A stretch of 64,000 bases of DNA from Neorhizobium galegae (GTDB lineage: Bacteria > Pseudomonadota > Alphaproteobacteria > Rhizobiales > Rhizobiaceae), in contig NZ_JAGIPG010000002.1 in assembly GCF_017877055.1 (NCBI RefSeq), positions 1,178,001 through 1,242,000 on the forward strand, given 5' to 3'. Numbering within the stretch: the first letter of the stretch is position 1; every line of letters starts with the position of its first letter. Positions 41,898-50,088 of this stretch are shown here, piece by piece. Both the position numbers and the translations under genes were made by a program. The notes below the pieces were generated by a model. That model saw only the letters and a program-made list of their open reading frames with translations, was not told where the DNA came from and made no database searches.

Positions 41898-42244
41898 TGG
41901 CGGGCGGACACGCAAACCGCAGGCGCGGCGAGGTGGAGGCGGTGATCGACGGCGAGCGCCGCATTCTCTGCCTGACGCTCGGCGCCTTGGCGGAACTGGA
42001 GACGGCCTTTTCCGTCGGCGACCTGAATAGCCTGGCGGAGCGGTTTTCCTCCGGCCGGTTGAAGGCGTCGGACATGATCCGGCTGATCGGCGCCGGCCTG
42101 CGCGGCGGCGGCAATCTGTTCTCCGACGACGAGGTGGCGGCGATGAGCATCGAGGGCGGAATTTTGGGCTACGCGCAGATTGTCGGCGATCTGCTGGCAG
42201 CGACGTTTGCGGGGCCGGGCGGGGAAGCTGCGGTAAACCCTTGA
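41897..42244 (+). CDS. GTA gp10 family protein
   Basis: Protein of 115 residues. It matches the gene transfer agent gp10 family (DUF3356-type tail tube component or chaperone): HANRRRGEVEAVIDGERRIL, CLTLGALAELETAFSVGDLN, SLAERFSSGRLKASDMIRLI, GAGLRGGG. The stop overlaps a TTG start for the next gene (TTGA), which is the usual layout with the tail assembly chaperone. Confidence 0.88.
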   Translation: MAGGHANRRRGEVEAVIDGERRILCLTLGALAELETAFSVGDLNSLAERFSSGRLKASDMIRLIGAGLRGGGNLFSDDEVAAMSIEGGILGYAQIVGDLLAATFAGPGGEAAVNP

Positions 42245-42504
42245 GTGCCGCAGCGGGCACAGGGGCAGTGGCAGGCGGTTTTCCCTCTGCACTTGCGACC
42301 GAAGAAGCAAGGCCGGAACCGTTTCCATGGGAAACGGTGATGCACGCCGGCCTCTGCCTGCTGCGGCTTCCCCCGAGGGATTTCTGGGCGCTGACGCCGG
42401 TCGAGTTCCTTGCGATGACCGGCGGGTTGAAGACGCGGGGGTTGGGTATCGGGAAGGCCGGGCTGGAGGCGCTGATGCAGGCGTTTCCGGATGGCGGCGA
42501 CTGA
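42241..42504 (+). CDS. Tail assembly chaperone (rcc01693-like)
   Basis: Protein of 87 residues if started at the TTG at 42241 that overlaps the gp10 stop; a shorter form beginning at a later codon is possible. The core PFPWETVMHAGLCLLRLPPR, then DFWALTPVEFLAMTGGL, is the signature of the short tail chaperone next to gp10 in Rhodobacter GTA. It should bind the tape measure protein before tail assembly. It is followed by a 168-base palindromic element before the tape-measure gene. Confidence 0.82.
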   Translation: MSAAAGTGAVAGGFPSALATEEARPEPFPWETVMHAGLCLLRLPPRDFWALTPVEFLAMTGGLKTRGLGIGKAGLEALMQAFPDGGD

Positions 42505-42526
42505 CCCCCTCTCTTGGAATTTCTAA

Positions 42527-42694
42527 CACTTAGCCTTTGGCTAAGATGTTGAAACTCCATTCCTCCCGCAAAGGGGAATAGGGAGTTCGCGGCACCGCCT
42601 TCGCCGAGATGCAAATTCGGCGGGAGATTGGGGCCCCCTCCCTCTCCCTGGCGGGAGAGGAGGAAAAATCAGCATCTTAGCCAAAGCCTAAGTG
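42527..42694. repeat. 168-base MITE-like element with 22-bp terminal inverted repeats
   Basis: The ends cacttagcctttggctaaga (42527-42546, continuing tg) and 42673-42694 are inverted copies with one mismatch in 22. Each end is itself a hairpin (cttagcc-ttt-ggctaag). Inside lie further GC-rich inverted stretches (ccctccctctccctggcggg around 42636-42655). No gene is inside. It fills the gap between the tail chaperone and tape-measure genes. Confidence 0.8.
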
Positions 42695-42729
42695 CTGGAT
42701 TTTTCAGGTGAGGGGCATGAGGGACGACC

Positions 42730-43263
42730 ATGGAAGACGACGACAAGAGTTTGGCCGGCACCTTGTCCGGCGCCGAGGCGCTGACCGATGTGATGGCGGA
42801 TCTTGAAGTCCGTTCGCTGCGGTTCGGGGCGGCGCTGACCGGCGCGCTCAGGTCCGCGACAACGGGCGGCAGGGGGCTTGAGGACGTGTTGCGCGGACTC
42901 GGCAACCGGCTTTCCGACATTGCGCTTGCGGCAGGGCTGAGGCCGCTCGAAAACATGCTGGGCAATGCGATCGGCGGGCTGGTGGGGTCGGTGACGCCGT
43001 TTGCCGACGGCGGCGTGGTGAGGACCCCGAGCTTCTTTCCAATGGGCGGCGAGATGGGCCTGATGGGCGAGGCGGGGGCGGAGGCGATCCTGCCGCTGCG
43101 GCGCGGACCGGACGGCGCGCTTGGGGTGGCTGCGGCGGGCGGCGGCGCGCCGCAGATCGTCTTCAACGTGACGGCGAGCGACGCGGCGAGTTTTCGAAAA
43201 AGCGAAGGGCAGATTTCCGCCATGCTGGCGCGCAGCGTTTCGCGCGGCCGGCGCGGCCTGTGA
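42730..43263 (+). CDS. Short tape measure protein (GTA gp11-like)
   Basis: Protein of 177 residues. The start EDDDKSLAGTLSGAEALTDV and the C-terminal PFADGGVVRTPSFFPMGGEM, GLMGEAGAEAILPLRRGPDG, followed by QIVFNVTASDAASFRKSEGQ, match the GTA tape-measure family. The FADGGVV and GEAGAEAI blocks are standard for phage tail tape proteins. It is far shorter than phage tape measures (often >600 residues), as in other GTAs, so the tail should be short if it is a true length ruler. It has no membrane-spanning central helix. Confidence 0.85.
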   Translation: MEDDDKSLAGTLSGAEALTDVMADLEVRSLRFGAALTGALRSATTGGRGLEDVLRGLGNRLSDIALAAGLRPLENMLGNAIGGLVGSVTPFADGGVVRTPSFFPMGGEMGLMGEAGAEAILPLRRGPDGALGVAAAGGGAPQIVFNVTASDAASFRKSEGQISAMLARSVSRGRRGL

Positions 43264-43284
43264 CCTGAATATTGTGAGGAAAAG

Positions 43285-43923
43285 ATGAGCGGTTTTCACG
43301 AGGTTCGGTTTCCGTTGCGCCTGGCGCTCGGGGCGACCGGCGGGCCGGTGCGGCGCACCGATATCGTCAACCTTTCCAACGGGCGCGAACAGCGCAACCA
43401 GCGCTGGCGGGATTCAAGGCGCAGCTATGATGCCGGCTCGGGGGTGAAATCGCTCGCCGATCTCTATGCGGTGCTGGAATTTTTCGAGGCGCGGGGCGGA
43501 CAGCTTTACGGGTTCCGGTTCCGCGATCCGGTCGACTGGAAATCCTGCGCGCCGGGCGAGGTTGCGTCGGCGACCGATCAGGTGATCGGCACGGGCGACG
43601 GGGAGACCGCGGCGTTCCAACTCGTCAAAACCTACGCGGATGGCGGCGGCAGCTGGACGAGGCGGATAGCCAAGCCGGCCGCAGGCTCGGTTGTGGTGTC
43701 GGTGGACGGCGTTGGCCAAGTGCCGGAGGCATTCTCCGTTGATGTGGCGACCGGGATCGTCACCTTTGCCGCCGGGCGTTTTCCGCCGGTCGGGGCGGTG
43801 GTGCGGGCGGGTTACGAATTCGATGTGCCGGTGCGGTTCGATACGGACCGGATCGATGTCAATCTCGCGCATTTCAATGCCGGGCATATTCCAACCATTC
43901 CGCTGGCGGAGGTTTTGGCATGA
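43285..43923 (+). CDS. DUF2460 distal tail protein (GTA gp12-like)
   Basis: Protein of 212 residues, GAGGAAAAG before the ATG. It matches DUF2460 (TIGR02217): FHEVRFPLRLALGATGGPVR, RTDIVNLSNGREQRNQRWRD, SRRSYDAGSGVKSLADLYAV, LEFFEARGGQLYGFRFRDPV, DWKSC, FQLVKTYADGG and VRFDTDRIDVNLAHFNAG. GTA gp12 is the distal tail protein that joins tube and baseplate. Overlaps gp13 by 4 bases. Confidence 0.92.
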   Translation: MSGFHEVRFPLRLALGATGGPVRRTDIVNLSNGREQRNQRWRDSRRSYDAGSGVKSLADLYAVLEFFEARGGQLYGFRFRDPVDWKSCAPGEVASATDQVIGTGDGETAAFQLVKTYADGGGSWTRRIAKPAAGSVVVSVDGVGQVPEAFSVDVATGIVTFAAGRFPPVGAVVRAGYEFDVPVRFDTDRIDVNLAHFNAGHIPTIPLAEVLA

Positions 43924-44795
43924 GAACGGTACCGGCTGATCTGGCCGAGCATCTGGCGCGGGAGACGACGACCACCTGCCATGCATGGAGGGTGACGCGG
44001 CGTGACGGCGCCGTACTGGGTTTTACCGAACACGACCACGACCTGACATTCGACGACACGACCTTCCTGGCGGCGAGTGGATTTTCGGCAAGCGAGGCGG
44101 AGGCGGCAACGGGGCTTTCGGCCGGTGCCGACGAGGTGGCCGGCGGGTTTTCGAATGCGGCGATCCGCGAGCAGGACCTGGCGAGCGGCAGATATGACGG
44201 TGCGCGGGTGGAGCTGTTTCTGGTCAATTGGGCGGCGCCGGGTCAGCACGTGCTTTTGCACGTGCGGGAGATCGGCGAGGTTTCCCGCGCCGGCGGTCAG
44301 TTTCGGGCAGAGCTGCGCAGTCTGGCGCATCGGCTGGGCCAGCCGCAGGGGCGTGTCTACAACCGGCGCTGCGATGCGAGCCTTGGTGACGCCCGTTGCG
44401 GCATCGATCTGGATCCGTGGCGCGGCGAGGGTGCGGTGATCGCGGTGAAGGATGCGAGCCGGGTCGTCGTTTCGGGGCTCGGAGGCTTCGAGAGCGGTTT
44501 CTTCCGGCAGGGCGTACTGACGTTTTCGGGCGGTGTGACGATGGATGTCGATGCGCACGAGAAGCGGGCGGATGGTTCGGTGGAGCTGACTTTCTGGCTG
44601 CCACTGGAATTGCCGGTCGCGGAGGGTGACACGTTCGCGGTGACCGCCGGTTGCGACAAGTCGTTTGCGACCTGCAAGGCGCGCTTTGCAAACCACCTGA
44701 ATTTCCGCGGCTTTCCGCATGTTCCGGGCGCCGATTTCGCCTACTCCTACGCCGATGGGGAGCGGGTCCATGACGGCGGCCCGATCTTCGAATGA
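43920..44795 (+). CDS. DUF2163 baseplate hub protein (GTA gp13-like)
   Basis: Protein of 291 residues. DUF2163 segments: LAEHLARETTTTCHAWRVTR, RDGAVLGFTEHDHDLTFDDT, FLAASGFSASEAEAATGLSA, DEVAGGFSNAAIREQDLASG and RYDGARVELFLVNW. The C-terminal phage_BR0599-type half contains cysteine positions (RRCDASLGDARCGIDL and CDKSFATCKARFANHLNFRG) that bind an iron-sulfur cluster in Rhodobacter GTA hub proteins. It overlaps the gp14 gene by 4 bases. Confidence 0.92.
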   Translation: MRTVPADLAEHLARETTTTCHAWRVTRRDGAVLGFTEHDHDLTFDDTTFLAASGFSASEAEAATGLSAGADEVAGGFSNAAIREQDLASGRYDGARVELFLVNWAAPGQHVLLHVREIGEVSRAGGQFRAELRSLAHRLGQPQGRVYNRRCDASLGDARCGIDLDPWRGEGAVIAVKDASRVVVSGLGGFESGFFRQGVLTFSGGVTMDVDAHEKRADGSVELTFWLPLELPVAEGDTFAVTAGCDKSFATCKARFANHLNFRGFPHVPGADFAYSYADGERVHDGGPIFE

Positions 44796-45280
44796 GCGGG
44801 CAGGGCGAACGGATCGTAGCGCTAGCGCAGGGGTGGATCGGCACGCCCTATCGGCACCAGGGCGCGACGAACGGTGTCGGCTGCGATTGCATCGGGCTTA
44901 TCCGCGGCATCTGGCGCGAGCTTTACGGCGAGGAGCCGGAGACTGTGACGGCCTATGCGCCCGACTGGGCGGAGCGAAGCGGCGAAGACCGGCTCGCGGA
45001 CGCTGCCTCGCGGCTCTTCGGGCCGGCCGTGCAGATGAGTGACGCGGAACCCGGCGACGTCCTGCTGTTCCGCTGGCGGCCGGACTGTCCGGCGAAACAC
45101 GCCGGGGTTTTGGTCGGGCCGCAGCATTTCATCCATGCCTATGAGCAATCGGCGGTAACGCGTTCGGCGCTGGTACCATCGTGGCTGCGACGGGTTGCGG
45201 GCGTGTACCGGTTTCCATTAGGTATTCGCCCACTGGCAACACAACCCGGCAATCTTATAAGTTGCAATTTATGCAACTGA
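44792..45280 (+). CDS. NlpC/P60 family cell-wall peptidase (GTA gp14-like)
   Basis: Protein of 162 residues. It has the NlpC/P60 catalytic Cys33 in GVGCDCIGLIRGI, His103 in CPAKHAGVLVG, and a third polar residue at His115 (FIHAYEQSAV). In GTAs this peptidase is part of the baseplate and opens the recipient cell wall. The conserved protein ends near residue 143 (RRVAGVYRFP); the last ~19 residues (LGIRPLATQPGNLISCNLCN) are encoded by AT-rich sequence that begins the block at 45223-45629 and look foreign. The C-terminus may thus have been replaced by an insertion. Confidence 0.88.
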   Translation: MSGQGERIVALAQGWIGTPYRHQGATNGVGCDCIGLIRGIWRELYGEEPETVTAYAPDWAERSGEDRLADAASRLFGPAVQMSDAEPGDVLLFRWRPDCPAKHAGVLVGPQHFIHAYEQSAVTRSALVPSWLRRVAGVYRFPLGIRPLATQPGNLISCNLCN

Positions 45281-45629
45281 TGATTACTTGTTGGTTGCCA
45301 AGAGGTTGTTATCCTTTTTGGAGTGATGAGCGAGGTAGCAGCCTCGCCCATCGTTTTACCTAGTTAGCGAATATGACCCGGACGGCTATAGACCAGCCCG
45401 TCCGGATTTTTCTCACCATCAGCGTGACGCTAAAAGGCCTTCGCCTCATAACATCCCCTCCATGATTGAGAGCAGGGCCTCTGCCAAGGTCAATGTGGCC
45501 CGACCTGACCATCGACGTGCCGGCTGGCGCGACACATACTGCTTATGCACTCAACCTATTACCTCATATCACGCAATCGAAACGAGCTTCCAGTGGTTTG
45601 CTCGCCTTTTAGAATATGTGGAGTTGTTG
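45223..45629. other. AT-rich ~400-base block between gp14 and gp15
   Basis: From the end of the conserved part of gp14 to the gp15 start, the sequence turns AT-rich and protein-poor. It holds an inverted repeat (tggcaac 45234-45240, gttgcca 45294-45300) around the palindrome gttgca-attta-tgcaac (45261-45277). A hairpin follows at 45325-45352 and then a clear terminator at 45378-45411. Frames here are not convincing. In typical GTA clusters gp14 and gp15 are adjacent, so the block appears inserted. Confidence 0.6.
45378..45411 (+). terminator. Intrinsic terminator inside the gp14-gp15 block
   Basis: Perfect 8-bp stem ccggacgg (45378-45385) and ccgtccgg (45398-45405), 12-base loop, then attttt. 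It should stop the transcript before gp15 unless that gene has its own promoter or antitermination occurs. Confidence 0.8.
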
Positions 45630-48600
45630 ATGGCCACTATCCTTTTCCAGGCAGCGGGTGCGGCGCTCGGCAGTGTGTTCGGTCCGGTCGGTGCGATCAT
45701 CGGGCGGGCCGCGGGAGCGCTGGCCGGCAGCGTGGTCGATCGGGCACTGATCGGCGGTGGCAGCACGACCATCTCCGGGCCTCGTCTTGCGACGGCGCGC
45801 ATCCCGGGTGCCGACGAGGGGACGGCGGTCAACCGTATCTACGGAACGGCGCGGATCGGCGGTACGTTGATCTGGGCGACGCGTTTCGAGGAGGAGGTGA
45901 CGCGCGAGCGCTCCGGCGGCAAGGCGACGAGCGGGCCGCGGGTGGAGACGTTCCGCTATTTCGCAAACCTGGCTGTCGGGCTCTGCGAGGGGACGATCGC
46001 GGGCGTGCGGCGGGTCTGGGCCGATGGGCGTGAACTCGATCTGACAGCGCTCGAGATGCGGGTCTATCGTGGCGACGAAGAGCAGTTGCCCGATCCGCTG
46101 ATCGAGGCGAAGCAGGGCGAAGGTAATGCGCCGGCCTATCGCGGGCTGGCCTATGTCACATTCGAACGGCTGCCGCTCGACAGTTTCGGCAATCGCATTC
46201 CGCTTCTGCAATTCGAGGTGCTGCGGCCGGTAGGCAGGCTCGAGAAGCAGATCCGCGCCGTGACGCTCATTCCGGGCGCGACCGAACATGGTTATGCAAC
46301 TGTGCCGGTGACGGAAAAGACCGGCGAGGGCAGTGCACGCATTCTCAACCGCCATACGCTGACGTCCGGGACCGACTGGCAGGCATCGCTCGACGAGCTG
46401 CAGGCGCTCTGCCCGAACCTCGAACGGGTGGCGCTGGTGATCGCCTGGTTCGGGACCGACCTCAGGGCAGGGTCTTGCCGGATCGTGCCAGGGGTCGAAG
46501 TGCCTGAGCGGTGGGAGGAGAGCTCGGAGTGGTCAGTGGCAGGGGTGTCGCGTCGCGAGGCGCATCTGGTGAGCCAGGACGGCGGGCCGGCCTTCGGCGG
46601 CACGCCGAGCGATGCGAGCGTGGTCGAGGCGATCACCGACCTCAAGGCGCGTGGGCTGAAGGTCTACCTCTATCCGTTCCTGATGATGGATATCCCGCCC
46701 GGCAACGCCCGGCCGGATCCTTATGGGGGCGCGGAGCAGGCGGCCTTTCCCTGGCGCGGGCGCATCACGTGTTTCCCGTTGTCGGCCGACAAGACTGCTG
46801 ATGCGCGGGCTCAGGTGCAGGCGTTCAGCGCCGGCGCGGAAGGCTACCGGCGCATGGTGTTGCATTATGCCGGTCTGGCGGCTGCCGCGAGTGGGATCGA
46901 CGGCTTCGTCATCGGTTCGGAACTGCGCGGGCTGACGCAGTTGCGCGACGAAACGGGTGCGTTTCCCTTCGTGCAGGAACTGGTTGGGCTTGCGGCGAAT
47001 GTGCGGGCGATCGTCGGACCGGGGACGAAGATCACCTACGGCGCCGACTGGAGCGAGTATTTCGGCTATCACCCGCAGGACGGTTCGGGCGAGGTGCATT
47101 TTCATCTCGATCCGCTCTGGGCTTCGCCGGATATCGATGCGGTCGGCATCGACAACTACATGCCGCTCGGCGATTGGCGCGACGAGGATCTTTGGACCGA
47201 AAATCCAGATGGTTTTCGGCTTGCGGATGATGCACAGGCCATGGCGGCGCAGATCGCTGCCGGTGAGGGTTTCGACTGGTATTACGCGAGCGAAGCGGAC
47301 CGGCGGAACCGGGTCCGGTCGCCGATCGGCGATGGGCTGGCGGGGAAACCTTGGGTCTATCGTTACAAGGATCTCTCGGGCTGGTGGTCGAACCCGCACT
47401 TTGATCGTGTGGGCGGTGTCGAGACCGGGACGCCCACGGCTTGGGTGCCCGGCATGAAGCCGATCTGGTTTACCGAACTCGGGTGTCCGGCGGTCGACAA
47501 GGGCGCCAGTCAGCCGAATGTCTTTACCGACCCGAAATCCGCCGAAAGCGCGCTGCCGTATTTTTCGAGCGGCGGGCGGTCGGACAGCATGCAGCGGCGG
47601 TTCCTGGAAGCGCATCATGGCCATTGGCTGGGAGAGGCGAAGCCGGGAGGCATGGTCGATCCGGGCCACGTCTTTGTCTGGACCTGGGATGCACGGCCTG
47701 TTCCGGCCTTCCCCGGCGATCTTTCGGTCTGGAGCGATGGCGGCAACTGGCGCACCGGCCATTGGCTCAATGGCCGGCTGGGCGGAACCACGCTTGCCGA
47801 TGCCATCGCCGCGATCCTGGCCGAGCATGGTTTTGACGATTTCGATGTTTCGGAAGTGAGCGGCGACCTGACCGGCTACGTGCAGGGCGAAGTAACCTCC
47901 GCAAGGGCGCTTCTGGAGCCGTTGATCGAGGTCTTTCAGGTGGATGTCGCCGAAGACGGTGGTAGGCTGCGCTTCCGGTCACGGCTGACGGCGAGCCTGG
48001 CGGCGAAGGAGATCGCCGTCATTGCCGATATCGAGGATGATCCGTTGTGGTCTGAAAACCGGGGGCATGACAGCGATTTTGCGGCTGGGGCGGTGCTGAC
48101 CTCCTACAATCCGAGCCTGGACTACGAACAGGCGGGCGTGCGATCGCGGCGGGCGCGGGCGGAAAGCCAGCGCATCCTCAGCTACGACCTGCCGGCCGTG
48201 CTGTCAGAAGAGACCTCGCTCGGTGCCGTCGAGACCCTGCTGCGCACGCACAGGATCGCGAGGCGGTCGCTGAGTTTTGCACTTTCACCGGCGGATATTA
48301 CCGTCGAGCCCGGCGATGCGGTGCGGCTGGCTCTGCCGGATGCCGCTGGCCCGGCGGGGACGTTCATCGTCGAACGGATAGAAGAGGGGGCCGCGCGGCG
48401 GATCGAGGCACGGCACCACGCGCCGCTCGTGCCGTCGAACTATGCCGGCGATGGGGGACACCGGAATGGCGGTAGCGCCGTCTCCGATGCATTTGCGCCT
48501 GTCCTGCACTTTCTTGATCTGCCGCGGTTTGCCCCGGGCGAAGGGGCGAGCTTCGCCCGCGTCGCGGGTTTCTGCCGACCGTGGCGGCGGATGGCACTGT

Positions 48601-49421
48601 CCTCCTCTGTAACGGCGGAAGGGTATCGCACACGGTCGGTGCTCGACCGGCCCGCGAGGGCGGGCATTCTGGCGGTGCCGCTTTCGGGCGGAGTTGGCGG
48701 GCGATTCGATCGTGGCCCGGCCATGGAGATCGAATTGTTTTTCGGCGGATTGTCGTCGGCGGACGAGCAGGCGGTACTGAATGGCGAAAACCGAATTGCG
48801 GTGAAAGCGCAGAACGGTGCTTGGGAAATAGTCGCCTTTGCTGCAGCCGAAGAGATCAGCCCGAACCGTTGGTCCCTGTCGAACCTGCTGCGCGGGCTGG
48901 CGGGGACCGAGGATGCGATGCAGGCGGGTGCCGCGGTGGGTGCGGCCGTCGTCGTGCTCGACGAGGCAGTTGTGCCCCTCGGATTGTCGGCGGAGGAGCG
49001 GGGCCTGGTGATGAACTGGCTGGCGGAAAGCCCGGGGCAGGCGGGAGGGCGTTCCGGCCCGCGCAGGTTTGCGGGGGGCATGCGCGCCGAGACGCCGCTT
49101 TCGCCGGTGCATATCCGCGGCGAGCGGCAGGTTGCCGGCGATGCCCGGCTGACCTGGGTGAGGCGCGGCAGGATCGAGGCGGACGGTTGGGACGGAACAG
49201 AGATCCCGCTGGACGAGCCGGAGGAGCGCTACCTGTTGGAAGTGCTGGACGGAACCATCGTCAGGCGTGTGGTCGAGGTGGCAGAGCCGGCTTTCATCTA
49301 TCCGGCGATCGATGAGATTGCCGATTTCGGTGGGACTCAACCGACCCTTTCGCTGCGGGTCCGGCAGATGGGCCGGGCGGTCCCGCTTGGCGCCCCCGCC
49401 GAGGCGACCGTTGTATTTTAG
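45630..49421 (+). CDS. GTA gp15 host-specificity / baseplate tail protein
   Basis: Protein of 1263 residues, ATG at 45630 with GGAG upstream; the open frame to 45462 lies in the AT-rich block and is rejected. The start MATILFQAAGAALGSVFGPV is typical. A TIM-barrel-like glycoside hydrolase part covers ~370-700 (SGIDGFVIGSELRGLTQLRD, ITYGADWSEYFGYHP, VGIDNYMPLGDWRDEDLW, GMKPIWFTELGCPAVDKGAS and GHVFVWTWDARPVPAFP). Beta-rich tail modules follow to a C-terminus near VPLGAPAEATVVF. In Rhodobacter GTA, gp15 is the megatron-like baseplate protein that contacts the cell surface and digests polysaccharide. Confidence 0.93.
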   Translation: MATILFQAAGAALGSVFGPVGAIIGRAAGALAGSVVDRALIGGGSTTISGPRLATARIPGADEGTAVNRIYGTARIGGTLIWATRFEEEVTRERSGGKATSGPRVETFRYFANLAVGLCEGTIAGVRRVWADGRELDLTALEMRVYRGDEEQLPDPLIEAKQGEGNAPAYRGLAYVTFERLPLDSFGNRIPLLQFEVLRPVGRLEKQIRAVTLIPGATEHGYATVPVTEKTGEGSARILNRHTLTSGTDWQASLDELQALCPNLERVALVIAWFGTDLRAGSCRIVPGVEVPERWEESSEWSVAGVSRREAHLVSQDGGPAFGGTPSDASVVEAITDLKARGLKVYLYPFLMMDIPPGNARPDPYGGAEQAAFPWRGRITCFPLSADKTADARAQVQAFSAGAEGYRRMVLHYAGLAAAASGIDGFVIGSELRGLTQLRDETGAFPFVQELVGLAANVRAIVGPGTKITYGADWSEYFGYHPQDGSGEVHFHLDPLWASPDIDAVGIDNYMPLGDWRDEDLWTENPDGFRLADDAQAMAAQIAAGEGFDWYYASEADRRNRVRSPIGDGLAGKPWVYRYKDLSGWWSNPHFDRVGGVETGTPTAWVPGMKPIWFTELGCPAVDKGASQPNVFTDPKSAESALPYFSSGGRSDSMQRRFLEAHHGHWLGEAKPGGMVDPGHVFVWTWDARPVPAFPGDLSVWSDGGNWRTGHWLNGRLGGTTLADAIAAILAEHGFDDFDVSEVSGDLTGYVQGEVTSARALLEPLIEVFQVDVAEDGGRLRFRSRLTASLAAKEIAVIADIEDDPLWSENRGHDSDFAAGAVLTSYNPSLDYEQAGVRSRRARAESQRILSYDLPAVLSEETSLGAVETLLRTHRIARRSLSFALSPADITVEPGDAVRLALPDAAGPAGTFIVERIEEGAARRIEARHHAPLVPSNYAGDGGHRNGGSAVSDAFAPVLHFLDLPRFAPGEGASFARVAGFCRPWRRMALSSSVTAEGYRTRSVLDRPARAGILAVPLSGGVGGRFDRGPAMEIELFFGGLSSADEQAVLNGENRIAVKAQNGAWEIVAFAAAEEISPNRWSLSNLLRGLAGTEDAMQAGAAVGAAVVVLDEAVVPLGLSAEERGLVMNWLAESPGQAGGRSGPRRFAGGMRAETPLSPVHIRGERQVAGDARLTWVRRGRIEADGWDGTEIPLDEPEERYLLEVLDGTIVRRVVEVAEPAFIYPAIDEIADFGGTQPTLSLRVRQMGRAVPLGAPAEATVVF

Positions 49422-49441
49422 GTTGAACAAGGAGATGACGC

Positions 49442-49654
49442 ATGGATGGCATGAAGGTGTGGTATCAGTCGAAAACGGTCTGGGGCGGATTGATCGCGGT
49501 CGCCGCTTCGCTTCTGCAGGTCACGGGAATTCAGCTCGGAGCGGATGTTCAGGCCGATCTCGCGGACCTCGCGGTGACGCTGGCAGGCGCCGCCGGCGGG
49601 CTTTTTGCGATCTATGGACGCGTCGCGGCGCAGAGCGGAATCAGGGGAAAATAG
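49442..49654 (+). CDS. Holin-like small membrane protein
   Basis: Protein of 70 residues, AAGGAG seven bases before the ATG. One clear hydrophobic helix (WGGLIAVAASLLQVTGIQLG) and a second weaker one (LAVTLAGAAGGLFAIYGRVA) around a short acidic turn. Last gene of the cluster, in the same direction, 21 bases after gp15. The two-helix profile fits small phage holins, which would let the endolysin at 34036 reach the wall. That pairing is inference. Confidence 0.7.
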   Translation: MDGMKVWYQSKTVWGGLIAVAASLLQVTGIQLGADVQADLADLAVTLAGAAGGLFAIYGRVAAQSGIRGK

Positions 49655-49771
49655 GCTCATGAAGGAAAGCACTACGGACCATTCATTTGCCATTCAGCCG
49701 CCTTTGGCTACATAATCCATCACATGCTTTGGACATGAATCCTGTTTGTCTTGTGAGTGGAAATTGTAACC

Positions 49772-50038
49772 ATGGCGCGACTGCCAATCATCGCGATACT
49801 GACCGCCGGTCTTGCCGGTTTTGCCGGCTTTTTGCCGGAAAAGGTCGCTGCGCGTGATTATCTCGTTCTTGTCGCAGGCGATTGCGGCTCGGCGGCGTCT
49901 CGCGTGGTGCGGGAAACCGGCGGCCAGCTTCTTTCCGCTCAGCCCTCCTCCGATGGCCAGACCTGTGTCGTGACGGTGCTCGTCCAAGGCGATGGCAATC
50001 AAAGACCGCGCAAAGTGACCGTCAGGGTTCCGATGTAA
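49772..50038 (+). CDS. feuN: Small exported protein upstream of feuP (FeuN-like)
   Basis: Protein of 88 residues from the ATG at 49772, with a signal peptide (MARLPIIAILTAGLAGFAGF, cut near VAA-RD) and a short mature part with a cysteine pair (LVAGDCGSAASRV and DGQTCVVTVLVQ). In Sinorhizobium meliloti a small periplasmic protein of this kind encoded just before feuP, named FeuN, holds the sensor FeuQ in check. The position and size match, so the symbol is assigned by synteny. Confidence 0.7.
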   Translation: MARLPIIAILTAGLAGFAGFLPEKVAARDYLVLVAGDCGSAASRVVRETGGQLLSAQPSSDGQTCVVTVLVQGDGNQRPRKVTVRVPM

Positions 50039-50088
50039 GGCGGGTCCGGCGGCGATCGGCCGCCGGCATATCATTCGAGGGGCGGTGC

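Noticed and set aside
45462..45629. 56-codon extension of gp15 upstream
   Set aside because: It lies in the AT-rich block; the ATG at 45630 has a ribosome site and the conserved start MATILFQAAGAA.
31222..49654. Whole block as an inducible prophage
   Set aside because: No integrase, repressor, replication gene, tRNA target or att repeats were seen, and the gene order is that of GTA clusters.
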